The notes under the pieces are model-generated. The model saw only the letters and a program-made list of their open reading frames with translations. It did no database searches and was not told the DNA's origin. The position numbers and the translations under genes were made by a program. Shown piece after piece: positions 7,238 through 14,662 of a stretch of DNA of 16,648 nucleotides (position 1 is its first letter; each line of letters starts with the position of its first letter). Where the stretch lies: the NCBI GenBank assembly GCA_021789565.1, contig JAJYJL010000040.1:1-16648 (forward strand). Direction: 5' to 3'. Origin of the DNA: Acidobacteriota bacterium (GTDB lineage Bacteria > Acidobacteriota > Terriglobia > UBA7540).

Positions 7238-9025
7238 ATGAAACCATTCCTCCCCAGACGTTTGAAAATTCAGTACATCCTGCTGCTGATCCTCATCAGC
7301 ATCAGCGTCGTTCCCCTGTGGTTCTTCGGTTCCCGCATGGTGAGCATGAACAAGCAACGCCTCGAAACCCAGGAGAAGATTCTGCAGACAACGCTCTCCA
7401 AATCGCTCGCCCAGCAGATTCAGCTCTACATGGAAAACGTGCGCCAGCAGGTAAAGGAACTTTTTGACGCGGTTATTCCACTGGCCATTGAGGTCCGAAA
7501 CTCAAAGTATGAGAACGATCCCCGCCTGGAACGCGCCCTGGAGGACTCTCTCGGCGACCAGCCCAGCGTGATTTACGTGACCGTCCTGAACGCGGAGGCC
7601 CGCGGGCGGGGGGCCCAGGCCACCCAGGCCAGCGGAATCAACGCAAGCTCTGACACCTTTGTCCGCAAGACCATGGAGGCAGCCTTTCTGGCGGTCCGCC
7701 AGGGACAGCGCTATGAGAGCAATCCGCTGACTGCCGTGGGGCCGCGCGGCAGCGAACTGGTGATGGTGATCGCTGAACCCATCCAGCACCAGAACATTTT
7801 TCTTGGCATGATTGCGGCGGTCGTAACCCTCCGGCCGCTGGGAGACGAACTCTCAGAATCCAGAAGGCTGGGCCTCGAGGCCTACATCGTGGACAATTCA
7901 GGGCGGACGGTGGCTTCCAACAATCCCGACCAGAATGTCGCGGGCATCGACATGGTCAGCGACCCCATCGTGCAGAAATTCCTGGCGTGGCGCGGCCGCG
8001 CCCATCTGACCGAAACCTCGGAGTACAATCTGGTCCGCAACGGCAGAATCGTCCCCATGCTGGGGACCTATTCGCCCACGCTCAGCGGACGATGGGGCGT
8101 TATCCTCCAAAAAAAGAAAAGCGATGCCTTTATGACCGTCATTGAAATGCGGGACGCCACCATCCGGCTGGGCTTGCTGGTGATGATCATCAGCCTGATT
8201 GTCGCCGTCTTCGCGTCGAAGTCGATTACGCGCCCCATCGACCATCTGGCCTGCACGGCCCGGGCCATCGCCGCAAAAGACTTCAGCGTTCGCGCCGACG
8301 TCCGCAACCGGACGGAAATCGGCGAACTGGCGCAGGGCTTCAACATCATGGCGGAAGACATCCAGCAGTATATCAGCGACCTCCAGCGGGCATCGGAGGA
8401 AAACCGCCAGCTCTTTATCGACTCCATTGAAATGATTGCGGCGGCGGTTGACGCCAAGGATCCCTACACCAAAGGCCACTCGGGCCGAGTGTCAAATTAT
8501 TCGGTGATTCTGTCACGGGAGATCGGGCTGGACGAACAGGAAATTGAGCTGGTCCGGGCGTCCGCCACGCTGCATGACGTAGGAAAAATCGGCGTGGACG
8601 ACCAGGTTCTGCGGAAGCCCGGAGTGCTGACCGATGAAGAATTCGAACTCATGAAACGTCACACCATCATCGGCTTTGAAATTGTCCGGCAGGTGCAGCA
8701 GCTTGCCGATACGCTGCCGGGAATCCGCTGGCATCACGAATCGCTCGACGGCTCCGGCTATCCGGACGGCATCAAGGGCGACGAAATTCCACTGCTGGTC
8801 AGGATCATTGCGGTCGCCGACACCTTCGACGCCATTACCACAGACCGTCCCTATCAGTCAGGTCGCGACTTCCCCTCAGGGCTGGACATCCTGAAAAAGC
8901 ATGCCGGGACACGCTACGACCCCATCGTTGTGGATGCTTTGCACTCGGCCTACACCAAGGGGTACCTCCGAAAGTTTGAGATGATGCGCAGCGCCCAGAC
9001 CCCGATTGTCGAGGTCAACTCCTGA
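7238..9025 (+). CDS. Membrane HD-GYP domain protein, probable c-di-GMP phosphodiesterase
   Basis: From the ATG at 7238 the protein has 595 residues. It has a basic start (MKPFLPRRLK), a first membrane helix (about 12-30), a periplasmic sensor region of about 280 residues that looks Cache-like, a second helix (about 311-327), a HAMP linker (about 328-385) and a C-terminal HD-GYP domain (about 390-595). The HD-GYP domain keeps the H-x2-RV segment near 414, the H446-D447 pair (LHDVGKIG), HHES near 499 and the signature DGSGYPDG with G507-Y508-P509. HD-GYP enzymes degrade cyclic di-GMP, and all residues I can check are present, so it is probably active and controlled by an external signal. A GTG at 7223 or an ATG at 7133 (after GAAGGA) could be the true start and would add 5 or 35 residues before the first helix. 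ftsY follows after 32 bases. Confidence 0.92.
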   Translation: MKPFLPRRLKIQYILLLILISISVVPLWFFGSRMVSMNKQRLETQEKILQTTLSKSLAQQIQLYMENVRQQVKELFDAVIPLAIEVRNSKYENDPRLERALEDSLGDQPSVIYVTVLNAEARGRGAQATQASGINASSDTFVRKTMEAAFLAVRQGQRYESNPLTAVGPRGSELVMVIAEPIQHQNIFLGMIAAVVTLRPLGDELSESRRLGLEAYIVDNSGRTVASNNPDQNVAGIDMVSDPIVQKFLAWRGRAHLTETSEYNLVRNGRIVPMLGTYSPTLSGRWGVILQKKKSDAFMTVIEMRDATIRLGLLVMIISLIVAVFASKSITRPIDHLACTARAIAAKDFSVRADVRNRTEIGELAQGFNIMAEDIQQYISDLQRASEENRQLFIDSIEMIAAAVDAKDPYTKGHSGRVSNYSVILSREIGLDEQEIELVRASATLHDVGKIGVDDQVLRKPGVLTDEEFELMKRHTIIGFEIVRQVQQLADTLPGIRWHHESLDGSGYPDGIKGDEIPLLVRIIAVADTFDAITTDRPYQSGRDFPSGLDILKKHAGTRYDPIVVDALHSAYTKGYLRKFEMMRSAQTPIVEVNS

Positions 9026-9043
9026 GCCCGCCCGCATTTGCGC

Positions 9044-9049
9044 TACAAT
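9044..9049 (+). promoter_or_regulatory. Candidate -10 element for ftsY
   Basis: TACAAT matches the -10 consensus at five of six positions and lies in the 32-base gap before ftsY. Transcription would start near 9056, two bases before the ATG at 9058, giving an almost leaderless mRNA. This agrees with the lack of any Shine-Dalgarno there. No good -35 was found at 16-18 bases, so the call is weak; read-through from the upstream gene is also possible. Confidence 0.3.
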
Positions 9050-9057
9050 AAAGTACC

Positions 9058-10029
9058 ATGGTGCAAACTCTATTCGGTCCACAGGAAGAAAAAAGCAGGT
9101 TCTTCAGCCGGCTTAAGCAGGCGGTCGCGTCAACCAAAAACCAGTTGGTCGAAAGGATTGACCAGGTCACGGAAGGCAGAGAGGCCATTGATCCGGCCCT
9201 GCTGGATGATCTGGAAGCCACCCTGATCATGGCTGACCTGGGCGTGAAGACCTCCAGCGATATTCTGACCGGCCTGCGGGAGCAGGCCCGGCGCGGAAAT
9301 CTGAAGGGTGCGAGCGAAATCCGGGGCGCTGTGGAACAGGAAATTCTAAGGATTCTCGAGCATCCGCCGAACGGTGCCGGAAGCCGGGCAGTGCCCCCAA
9401 AACCGGCTGCGGGCCAGCCGGAAGTCATCCTGGTGGTGGGCGTGAATGGCGTGGGAAAGACCACCAGCATCGCCAAGCTTGCCCGGTTCTACCTGGGCCA
9501 GGGTCGCAAGCCGCTGCTGGTGGCCGCAGATACTTTTCGAGCCGCCGCCATTGAACAGCTTGACATCTGGGCCTCGCGCCTGGAAATGGAAATCATCAAG
9601 CAGAAGGCGGGCGCCGATCCCTCCGCAGTGGTCTTCGACGGCCTGAAGGCTGCCCGCGCAGGCCACTTTGATCCGGTCATTGTGGACACCGCCGGACGCC
9701 TGCACACCAAGCACAACCTGATGGCTGAACTCAACAAGATGTGCCGCATTGCATCGAGGGAAGTTCCCGGCGCTCCGCACCAGGTCCTGCTGGTGATTGA
9801 CGCCACCACAGGGCAGAACGGTCTTTCACAGGCGCGCCAGTTCACCGAGCATTCCGGGGCTACCGGGATCGTCCTGACCAAACTGGACGGGACGGCCAAA
9901 GGCGGCGTGGTGGTGGCCATTGCCCGTGAGCTGGGACTGCCCATCCAGTTTGTCGGCGTTGGTGAAAAAATCGACGATTTGATTCCCTTCAATCCCCGCG
10001 ACTTTGTCACCTCGCTTTTCGGCGCGTAG
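9058..10029 (+). CDS. ftsY: Signal recognition particle receptor FtsY
   Basis: FtsY is the membrane-associated GTPase that receives ribosome-SRP complexes and hands nascent membrane proteins to the SecYEG translocon. The 323-residue protein has the helical N domain (about 10-100) and the G domain with the P-loop GVNGVGKTT (128-136), DTFRAAA (158-164), DTAGR (210-214), DATTGQNG (248-255) and TKLDGTAKGG (274-283). The long acidic A domain of E. coli FtsY is absent, as in many bacteria. The full NG core and the C-terminal DLIPFNPRDFVTSLF distinguish it from Ffh, which would continue with an M domain. It ends the plus-strand block and is convergent with the M48 gene; the 74-base gap shows no clear terminator hairpin with a T-run. 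Confidence 0.97.
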   Translation: MVQTLFGPQEEKSRFFSRLKQAVASTKNQLVERIDQVTEGREAIDPALLDDLEATLIMADLGVKTSSDILTGLREQARRGNLKGASEIRGAVEQEILRILEHPPNGAGSRAVPPKPAAGQPEVILVVGVNGVGKTTSIAKLARFYLGQGRKPLLVAADTFRAAAIEQLDIWASRLEMEIIKQKAGADPSAVVFDGLKAARAGHFDPVIVDTAGRLHTKHNLMAELNKMCRIASREVPGAPHQVLLVIDATTGQNGLSQARQFTEHSGATGIVLTKLDGTAKGGVVVAIARELGLPIQFVGVGEKIDDLIPFNPRDFVTSLFGA

Positions 10030-10103
10030 CCGGAAGTGCCCGCCCTTGGAGCCAATTACCTCAGAACGATTTGCGCCACATTTGTTCACTACACACCTTT
10101 CGT

Positions 10104-11561
10104 CTAGCCCTGGTTCAAGCGGAAGCTGCGCAACATCTGCTGGAACGTGGGCTGCAGCCTGGAGAAGTCGCGTTCCGGCGAGATGAAGATGAGATAGATG
10201 ACTTTGTTTTGCTGATACGGCAGCGCCACCAGCCAATCGCGTTCCTGAAGAGGTTGGCTGCTGGAACCGAGCGGTGACCGACCCGTCAGTTCCACCGATT
10301 TCGCCTGCATGCCGTTGACCGTGATGCTGTGGCTGGCAACAACACTCAATCCGGGATTGCGCTGCGCCAGGCCCGAGTACAATTCCAGCACGGCGTCACA
10401 CAGGTTTCCGGCATTCTGCGGCTGAAAGGCGTTGATCATAGCCCCATAGGCAATCCCGCTCTGGCTCAGGCCGGCCTGCGGCGCGATGACCTCTCCGCCC
10501 CCCTGCTGCTGGCGCGCCTGCCAGTTACTCGGATGCTCGATAGAGAAGGCCCCCGTATTCAGAGTCTGGAAACTGCCGTTGGTCATGACACCGTACGGGT
10601 CCGTACCCCCCGCACTGCCGGGTACGGTCACGCCCGCTGGCATGCTGGCATTGTGAATCTGGCCGTTCTTGGCCATCTGCGCGATTTCCTGGGCAGTGTA
10701 GGCGCGCAGATGCTGTGCCTGCTGCCTGACCCGGGTGAATTCCTCGTTGTTAGTGCGGAAGTCCCGGGGTGGCCAGTTCTGCACTTCCCTGCTGACCTCC
10801 TCGTAGCGGTTGCCAGGATTAGGATGGTCACTGAGAAACTGCGGCCCGCCGCCTCCGCCCTGCTGCTCCAGGGTCTGAAAAAACAGCGCCATCTGGCGCG
10901 GGTCATAACCGGCCTTGTACATGATGATGGCGCCCACTGCGTCGGCCTGGGCTTCGTCGGCGCGCGAATACTTCATGCTCAGCACGCCGCCGCCGATCTG
11001 GCCTCCAATGGAAGCAATGGCGCCACCGGCTCCCCCGATCATCTGCCCCAGGAGCTCGCCCAGGCCGGCAATCAGGTTAGGAACCTGGTTCTTCTTCATC
11101 TGCTTGATCGAGTGCTGCATGTAAACGTGAGCCATCTCGTGTGCCAGCACACCGGCGAGTTGCGCTTCATTGGCGGCGGAATCGATGGTGCCCAGGTTCA
11201 CGAAAATGGGTCCGCCGGGCAGCGCAAAGGCGTTGATCTCTTTCTGCTGGACCACGTGGAACTGATAAGGCCAGTCATACTGCTGCGGGATAACCGCTTG
11301 TAAGCGCTTGCCGATCTGCTGAACGTACCGGGTGACGCGGTCAGAGTCGGGCAGGATGGGCATTTGCTGGTACACCTCGCCCTCCACCTTCAAGCCCAGC
11401 TTCTCCTGCTCCTGCTTGCTGACGGACACCTGGCCTGGATTGGGCAACTCCGGCATGCTTCCCACCGCGGCCAGCCACGTTCCGGTGGCCGCCAGCATCA
11501 CCGCGAGCGCCATCCCCAGAGCCCGTGCCCACAGATTGCCCAACGACAAAGGACCCCTCAT
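10104..11561 (-). CDS. M48 family zinc metalloprotease with extra C-terminal domain
   Basis: The protein has 485 residues, read from the ATG at 11561. A near-perfect AAAGGAGG lies five bases upstream. An N-terminal hydrophobic stretch (about 15-33) is a signal peptide or anchor, placing the protease in the periplasm or at the membrane. The M48 domain (about 60-260) holds HEMAH (141-145) and the third zinc ligand E203 in SRADEAQAD, plus FALPGG (112-117), as in BepA/LoiP-like proteases that clear misfolded envelope proteins. A glycine-rich segment (about 165-193) lies between the zinc motifs. The TPR region of BepA is missing. Instead a domain of about 165 residues (320-485) begins with a FSIEHPSNWQ motif and ends with FISPERDF and SFRLNQG, which resembles the PsbP/Mog1-like fold. 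I infer a binding or localisation role for it. Confidence 0.92.
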   Translation of the reverse strand: MRGPLSLGNLWARALGMALAVMLAATGTWLAAVGSMPELPNPGQVSVSKQEQEKLGLKVEGEVYQQMPILPDSDRVTRYVQQIGKRLQAVIPQQYDWPYQFHVVQQKEINAFALPGGPIFVNLGTIDSAANEAQLAGVLAHEMAHVYMQHSIKQMKKNQVPNLIAGLGELLGQMIGGAGGAIASIGGQIGGGVLSMKYSRADEAQADAVGAIIMYKAGYDPRQMALFFQTLEQQGGGGGPQFLSDHPNPGNRYEEVSREVQNWPPRDFRTNNEEFTRVRQQAQHLRAYTAQEIAQMAKNGQIHNASMPAGVTVPGSAGGTDPYGVMTNGSFQTLNTGAFSIEHPSNWQARQQQGGGEVIAPQAGLSQSGIAYGAMINAFQPQNAGNLCDAVLELYSGLAQRNPGLSVVASHSITVNGMQAKSVELTGRSPLGSSSQPLQERDWLVALPYQQNKVIYLIFISPERDFSRLQPTFQQMLRSFRLNQG

Positions 11562-11792
11562 GTTTCCTCCTTTCTGGCGGAGGCTTCCACCGCACAGAGC
11601 CTATTGATTCGCGAAAAACTGCGTTTATTATTGGATGTCACACAGACTGCCGGGGGTTCGGCCATGTCCGGTTGCCAAATACAGTTTTTTCATTAGGCCG
11701 CCCTGGTTGGAGGCGCTGAAATGCAACTGCTTTATCGTGCTAAAAGTGCAACCTAATATCGATGAAATGAATCGAATAGCGTGAAGGGCAAC

Positions 11793-11821
11793 TTGCAAAG
11801 AAGGACCTTTGGGGGCATATT
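11793..11821 (+). promoter_or_regulatory. Possible sigma-70-type promoter of the glycine-zipper gene
   Basis: TTGCAA (11793-11798) and CATATT (11816-11821) each match the consensus hexamers at four of six positions and are separated by exactly 17 bases. Transcription would start near 11828 and give a leader of about 70 bases. The short dyad GCAACTTGC (11788-11796) overlaps the -35 element. Confidence 0.3.
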
Positions 11822-11838
11822 AAGAAGTAAACAGGGTG

Positions 11839-11874
11839 CACAGGCTCCGCGAGGAGGACCTCTCGTCGGCTGTG
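11839..11874 (+). promoter_or_regulatory. Predicted hairpin in the 5' leader of the glycine-zipper gene
   Basis: Three helices stack: CACAG (11839-11843) with CTGTG (11870-11874), CCG (11847-11849) with CGG (11867-11869), and CGAG (11850-11853) with CTCG (11862-11865). The bulges are three bases on the left and one on the right, and the loop is GAGGACCT. The 12-pair structure ends ten bases before the ribosome binding site. No T-run follows, so it is not an intrinsic terminator. It resembles no riboswitch class I know and may simply stabilise the mRNA. Confidence 0.35.
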
Positions 11875-11899
11875 AGTGGCGGTAAAGGGAGAAAGCGTT

Positions 11900-12724
11900 A
11901 TGAAATCAACAAAAAAAGCGCTGCTCGCAAGTCTCTTACTGGCTATGGCAGTGCCCGGCCTGGTTTTGGCGGCGCAGGATAAACCTCCCGTTCTCGGCAG
12001 CCCCCCAAGCGGGGTTGCCGCAAATACCCCCACGCCCGGCGCCTATGCCGCCAACGCAGCCACCAAGCCCGCCGGCCTTCTTTTGCCGGCCGGCAGTTCA
12101 CTGCACGTCAGGCTGCAAACCACTCTGACCTCAAAGACCAACAAGACGGGCGATAAATTCACCGGGTACGTCGAGCAGCCCGTGATTGCCAATGGCAAGA
12201 CGATTGTTCCGGTGGGCAGCCTGGTGGACGGCCACGTCGTGATGGTGAAAAAGTCAAAACGCATCAAGGGCGTGGGTGAGATGCGCATTGTGCTGGACGA
12301 CATTACCACCGAGAACGGCGACGAATTCCTTCTGAACGGGTCGTTGGAAGAAGCACAGGGCAGCCCCTGCGCCAGGACCGCAAGCGACTCCGAAGGGACC
12401 ATTAAGGGCTGTGGCAAGAGCGCCAAGGGCGCGCTGAAGGGCGCGGCAATTGCCGGAGCCATGGGAGCAGGCGCCGGAGCTTCGGTCGGAATGGGGCACG
12501 AAATTGATTGCAATTATTTCGGTAATTGTGGCGGACCCAGTTTTGGAGCGGACATCGGATATGGCGCGGCGATTGGCGCCAGTGCGGCCCTCATTTATAA
12601 CGTCTTCAAACATGAAAAGGCCCTGGTGCTGCTGCAGGGCACGCACCTGACTTTCGTAGTCGACCGCAGTGTCACATCAAAGGAAATGCCGGCTTCGGCC
12701 AGCATCCCGTCAACTGAGAACTAA
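11900..12724 (+). CDS. Exported protein with glycine-zipper segment, function unknown
   Basis: The protein has 274 residues from the ATG at 11900, eight bases after AAGGGAG; an upstream in-frame GTG at 11876 would spoil the signal peptide. A clear Sec signal peptide (MKSTKKALLASLLLAMAVPGLVLA) should be cut before AQDKPP. After a proline- and alanine-rich linker, residues 60-150 form a beta-rich domain with repeated G-S-x-L-H-V and VPVGSLVDG turns, of a kind I recall from acidobacterial surface proteins. Residues 174-200 are an alternating Gly/Ala stretch (GALKGAAIAGAMGAGAGAS) typical of glycine zippers that pack in or against membranes; a second Gly/Ala stretch spans about 216-230. Four cysteines (157, 171, 204, 210) could form two periplasmic disulfides. 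It is most likely an outer-membrane or periplasmic protein; I cannot assign a function. Confidence 0.8.
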   Translation: MKSTKKALLASLLLAMAVPGLVLAAQDKPPVLGSPPSGVAANTPTPGAYAANAATKPAGLLLPAGSSLHVRLQTTLTSKTNKTGDKFTGYVEQPVIANGKTIVPVGSLVDGHVVMVKKSKRIKGVGEMRIVLDDITTENGDEFLLNGSLEEAQGSPCARTASDSEGTIKGCGKSAKGALKGAAIAGAMGAGAGASVGMGHEIDCNYFGNCGGPSFGADIGYGAAIGASAALIYNVFKHEKALVLLQGTHLTFVVDRSVTSKEMPASASIPSTEN

Positions 12725-12937
12725 GGGGCTCCTCTCGCGTAGCTGCCCAGATTGATAACCGATTCCAATCACAATCCTGCAGCTCGGGGGCGCGTCCCGG
12801 CGAAACGGTCTGGCCGCCTTCCAATGAAGGCACCATTGCGCTCACTACGTTCTTCCCTGCATGAAAAGTCGAGTTCACATCTGCCCGATTAAGTAAGAAA
12901 GGCACAGCAACGGGGCGCAGGGTTGGAATCGTCAGGT
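12725..12937. other. Convergent intergenic region with a small hairpin
   Basis: This stretch lies between two converging genes, the exported protein and the ABC ATPase. GCCTTC-CAAT-GAAGGC at 12816-12831 is a perfect 6-bp stem with a 4-base loop. Neither strand shows a T-run after it, so it is at best a weak or factor-assisted terminator serving both directions. Nothing else is recognisable. Confidence 0.3.
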
Positions 12938-13741
12938 CTAATGGGAAGTCTGTGGCAGGAGCGATACTTCATCGAGCCGGATGAAATCCTGAATCACACG
13001 CTCGTCAGCGTTATCCAGCCCACTCATAGGGCCAAAATAAGCCACGCGTCCATCCACCAGGAAAACCACGCGGTCAGCCAGCTTGCGGGCCAGCTTCATA
13101 TCGTGAGTCACCACGATGGAAGTGAGACCGGTCTGCTTTTTGAGTTTCAGAATCAGGTCGCCAATGGTCTGGGCCATCAGGGGGTCCACCATGGTGGTGG
13201 GTTCATCATAGAGGATCGCTTCAGGCTCAGCCGCAAGCGAACGCGCGATGGCCACGGCGCGCTTCATGCCCGTGCTCAAATCAGAAGGTATCAGGTCACG
13301 CACTTCCTGCAGGTCCACCAGCGCCAGCAACTCACCCACGCGGGTCTGAATGGCGTCTTCATCAAGGCTCTCACCGCGGGCCACCCGTTCCCGCAACGGG
13401 TAGGCCACATTTTCGCCCACCGTCAAAGAATCAAACAGCGCCCCGGATTGAAAAACCATGGTCACACGGAGGCGCACCTCAAAAAGCTCTTCCTCCGCCA
13501 TCGCTGACACATTATTGCCGGCCACCAGCACCTGCCCTTCGTCGGGCTGCAAAAACCCCAGAATGTGCTTGAGCGTGACGCTCTTGCCCACGCCGCTGCG
13601 GCCCAGCACCACCACCATCTCTCCGCGCTTCACTTCAAAGCTTACGTCAACCAGCACCGGAAGTTCGTCGAACGATTTATACACGTTCAGAAACTGGATG
13701 TAAGGCTGTCCGTTGGCTTCGTTGGTATCGCGTTCTGTCAT
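12938..13741 (-). CDS. ABC transporter ATPase, Mla/Ttg2A (MlaF-like) type
   Basis: This 267-residue ABC ATPase resembles MlaF, which powers phospholipid transport between the outer and inner membranes. Visible motifs are Walker A GRSGVGKS (47-54), a Q-loop FQSGALFDSLTVGENVAYPL (Q98; this long sequence is a good marker of the Mla family), Walker B ILYDE (176-180) and the switch H213. Two sites are unusual: the signature is LSTGM (155-159) instead of LSGGM/Q, and the D-loop region reads TTMVDP instead of TTGLDP. No permease (MlaE) or MCE-domain (MlaD) gene is in the window, so it is an orphan here. The ATG at 13741 is 12 bases after GGAGG; a TTG one codon earlier would give better spacing. mobA lies 76 bases upstream on the same strand. 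Confidence 0.88.
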   Translation of the reverse strand: MTERDTNEANGQPYIQFLNVYKSFDELPVLVDVSFEVKRGEMVVVLGRSGVGKSVTLKHILGFLQPDEGQVLVAGNNVSAMAEEELFEVRLRVTMVFQSGALFDSLTVGENVAYPLRERVARGESLDEDAIQTRVGELLALVDLQEVRDLIPSDLSTGMKRAVAIARSLAAEPEAILYDEPTTMVDPLMAQTIGDLILKLKKQTGLTSIVVTHDMKLARKLADRVVFLVDGRVAYFGPMSGLDNADERVIQDFIRLDEVSLLPQTSH

Positions 13742-13817
13742 CAATCTTCAGCGCCTCCCGCCAAGGTTCGCCCTCTCAGTTTAGTCCCAAAAGTTCCCAG
13801 AACAGAGGTCATTTGCT

Positions 13818-14519
13818 TCAGACACCGGCCGCTGCCGAACCCTCAACCCTTTTCCTCGCGTATTCGTACTCTTCCGGAGTATTCATGTTGACAAACATAG
13901 GCGCCCGGACACCGGCATCGGCCAATTCCCGCCAGGGAATTACGGTGGAACGGACCATGGGAAAGAAATCGCTGAGCTTGTTTTGTCCCAAAGCCAGCCT
14001 GGTCCGAACGGCGTAAAGCGCGCGCCGCCGGTATACGGCACACAGTGGTTGAAGGCGGCCATCCGGGGAACGAGGGACCGCAACGTCGCTCCCTTCAGCC
14101 TTGGCGCGAAGCAACAGGCAAACCACCAGGTTGCGATTGACGAAAGGCAGGTCGCAGCCGAGAACCAGGCTGAATTCCGTCCGGCTTTGAAGAAGCGCCG
14201 TGTATATTCCACCCAAAGGTCCCCGGCCCGCGACGGCGTCCGGAACGCAGGGGACGTCAAGCTCCTGCAAATAGTTTGCTTCCCGCCCCACAACGGCCAC
14301 CCGGCGCGCCACGGAACGCAGTAACCGGATTTGTCTTTCGAGCATGGATTCCCTACCAAGCTGAAGAGAAGCCTTCGGGCGCCCCATTCGCCGGCTGGCG
14401 CCTCCGGCAAGCACGAAGCCCGTCAAATCAGAAAACCGGGCGGACGGTAATGAATTGTTCGGAATCGAGTGCAACGTGTTCTTCCTGTGCGTTTCCAGAT
14501 CACCAGTCCCAACAGACAC
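13818..14519 (-). CDS. mobA: MobA-like molybdenum cofactor guanylyltransferase
   Basis: MobA joins GMP from GTP to molybdopterin to make the MGD form of the molybdenum cofactor. The protein (233 residues from a GTG at 14519) shows the nucleotidyltransferase signature LAGGASRRMGRPKA (37-50), then GRGPLGGIYTAL, LGCDLPFV (metal-binding aspartate) and the C-terminal VNMNTPEEY, all typical of MobA/MobA-like NTP transferases. The first 30 residues lie outside the fold. A TTG at 14474, preceded by AGGAAG, may be the real start, because the predicted transcription start falls at or just inside the GTG. No other Moco gene is nearby. Related nucleotidyltransferases use other substrates, so the symbol is likely but not proven. 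Confidence 0.85.
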   Translation of the reverse strand: MSVGTGDLETHRKNTLHSIPNNSLPSARFSDLTGFVLAGGASRRMGRPKASLQLGRESMLERQIRLLRSVARRVAVVGREANYLQELDVPCVPDAVAGRGPLGGIYTALLQSRTEFSLVLGCDLPFVNRNLVVCLLLRAKAEGSDVAVPRSPDGRLQPLCAVYRRRALYAVRTRLALGQNKLSDFFPMVRSTVIPWRELADAGVRAPMFVNMNTPEEYEYARKRVEGSAAAGV

Positions 14520-14522
14520 CGT

Positions 14523-14553
14523 ATTCTACACAAAATACAGGATATTCTGTCAA
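14523..14553 (-). promoter_or_regulatory. Candidate mobA promoter overlapping a 14-bp near-palindrome
   Basis: Read on the minus strand, a perfect TTGACA (complement of 14548-14553) is followed after 19 bases by TAGAAT (complement of 14523-14528), five of six to consensus. The spacer is two bases longer than ideal. Between them lies ACAGGATATTCTGT (14537-14550), palindromic except for one G-T position, an operator-like place for a repressor. Confidence 0.4.
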
Positions 14554-14626
14554 AGGTCTCCGATAATCGGGCCTCAGCCGTATGGGTCCGCGTAAGGCGG
14601 AATGCACCGCATAAAGATAAAAAGGG

Positions 14627-14654
14627 TTGAGTTTATCAACGTCTGTGGTAAATT
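14627..14654 (+). promoter_or_regulatory. Promoter of the M23 peptidase gene
   Basis: TTGAGT (14627-14632), a 16-base spacer and TAAATT (14649-14654), with an extended TGG just before the -10, form the best promoter in the window. Transcription should start near 14661, two bases before the ATG at 14663. That implies an almost leaderless mRNA and agrees with the absence of a Shine-Dalgarno sequence. Confidence 0.5.
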
Positions 14655-14662
14655 CGGGCAAT

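Larger units (their letters stand above)
11562..11899. other. Divergent intergenic region with candidate promoter and leader
   Basis: This gap of 338 bases separates the divergent M48 and glycine-zipper genes and contains no credible gene. On the minus side it holds the M48 ribosome binding site. On the plus side it holds a possible promoter (11793-11821), a folded leader (11839-11874) and a ribosome binding site AAGGGAG (11885-11891). Two copies of TGCAAC (11722-11727 and 11747-11752) lie 25 bases apart, upstream of the promoter. No convincing M48 promoter was found. Confidence 0.45.

Noticed and set aside
10030..10103. Terminator between the convergent ftsY and M48 genes
   Set aside because: I looked for a stem with a T-run on both strands and found none.
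10329..11303. Plus-strand open frame of 324 codons antisense to the M48 gene
   Set aside because: The M48 frame has intact zinc motifs and a perfect ribosome binding site; the antisense frame resembles no protein family and is a codon-bias shadow.
12816..12831. GCCTTC/GAAGGC hairpin as an intrinsic terminator
   Set aside because: No T-run follows on either strand and the stem is only six pairs, so it is described within the intergenic entry rather than called a terminator.
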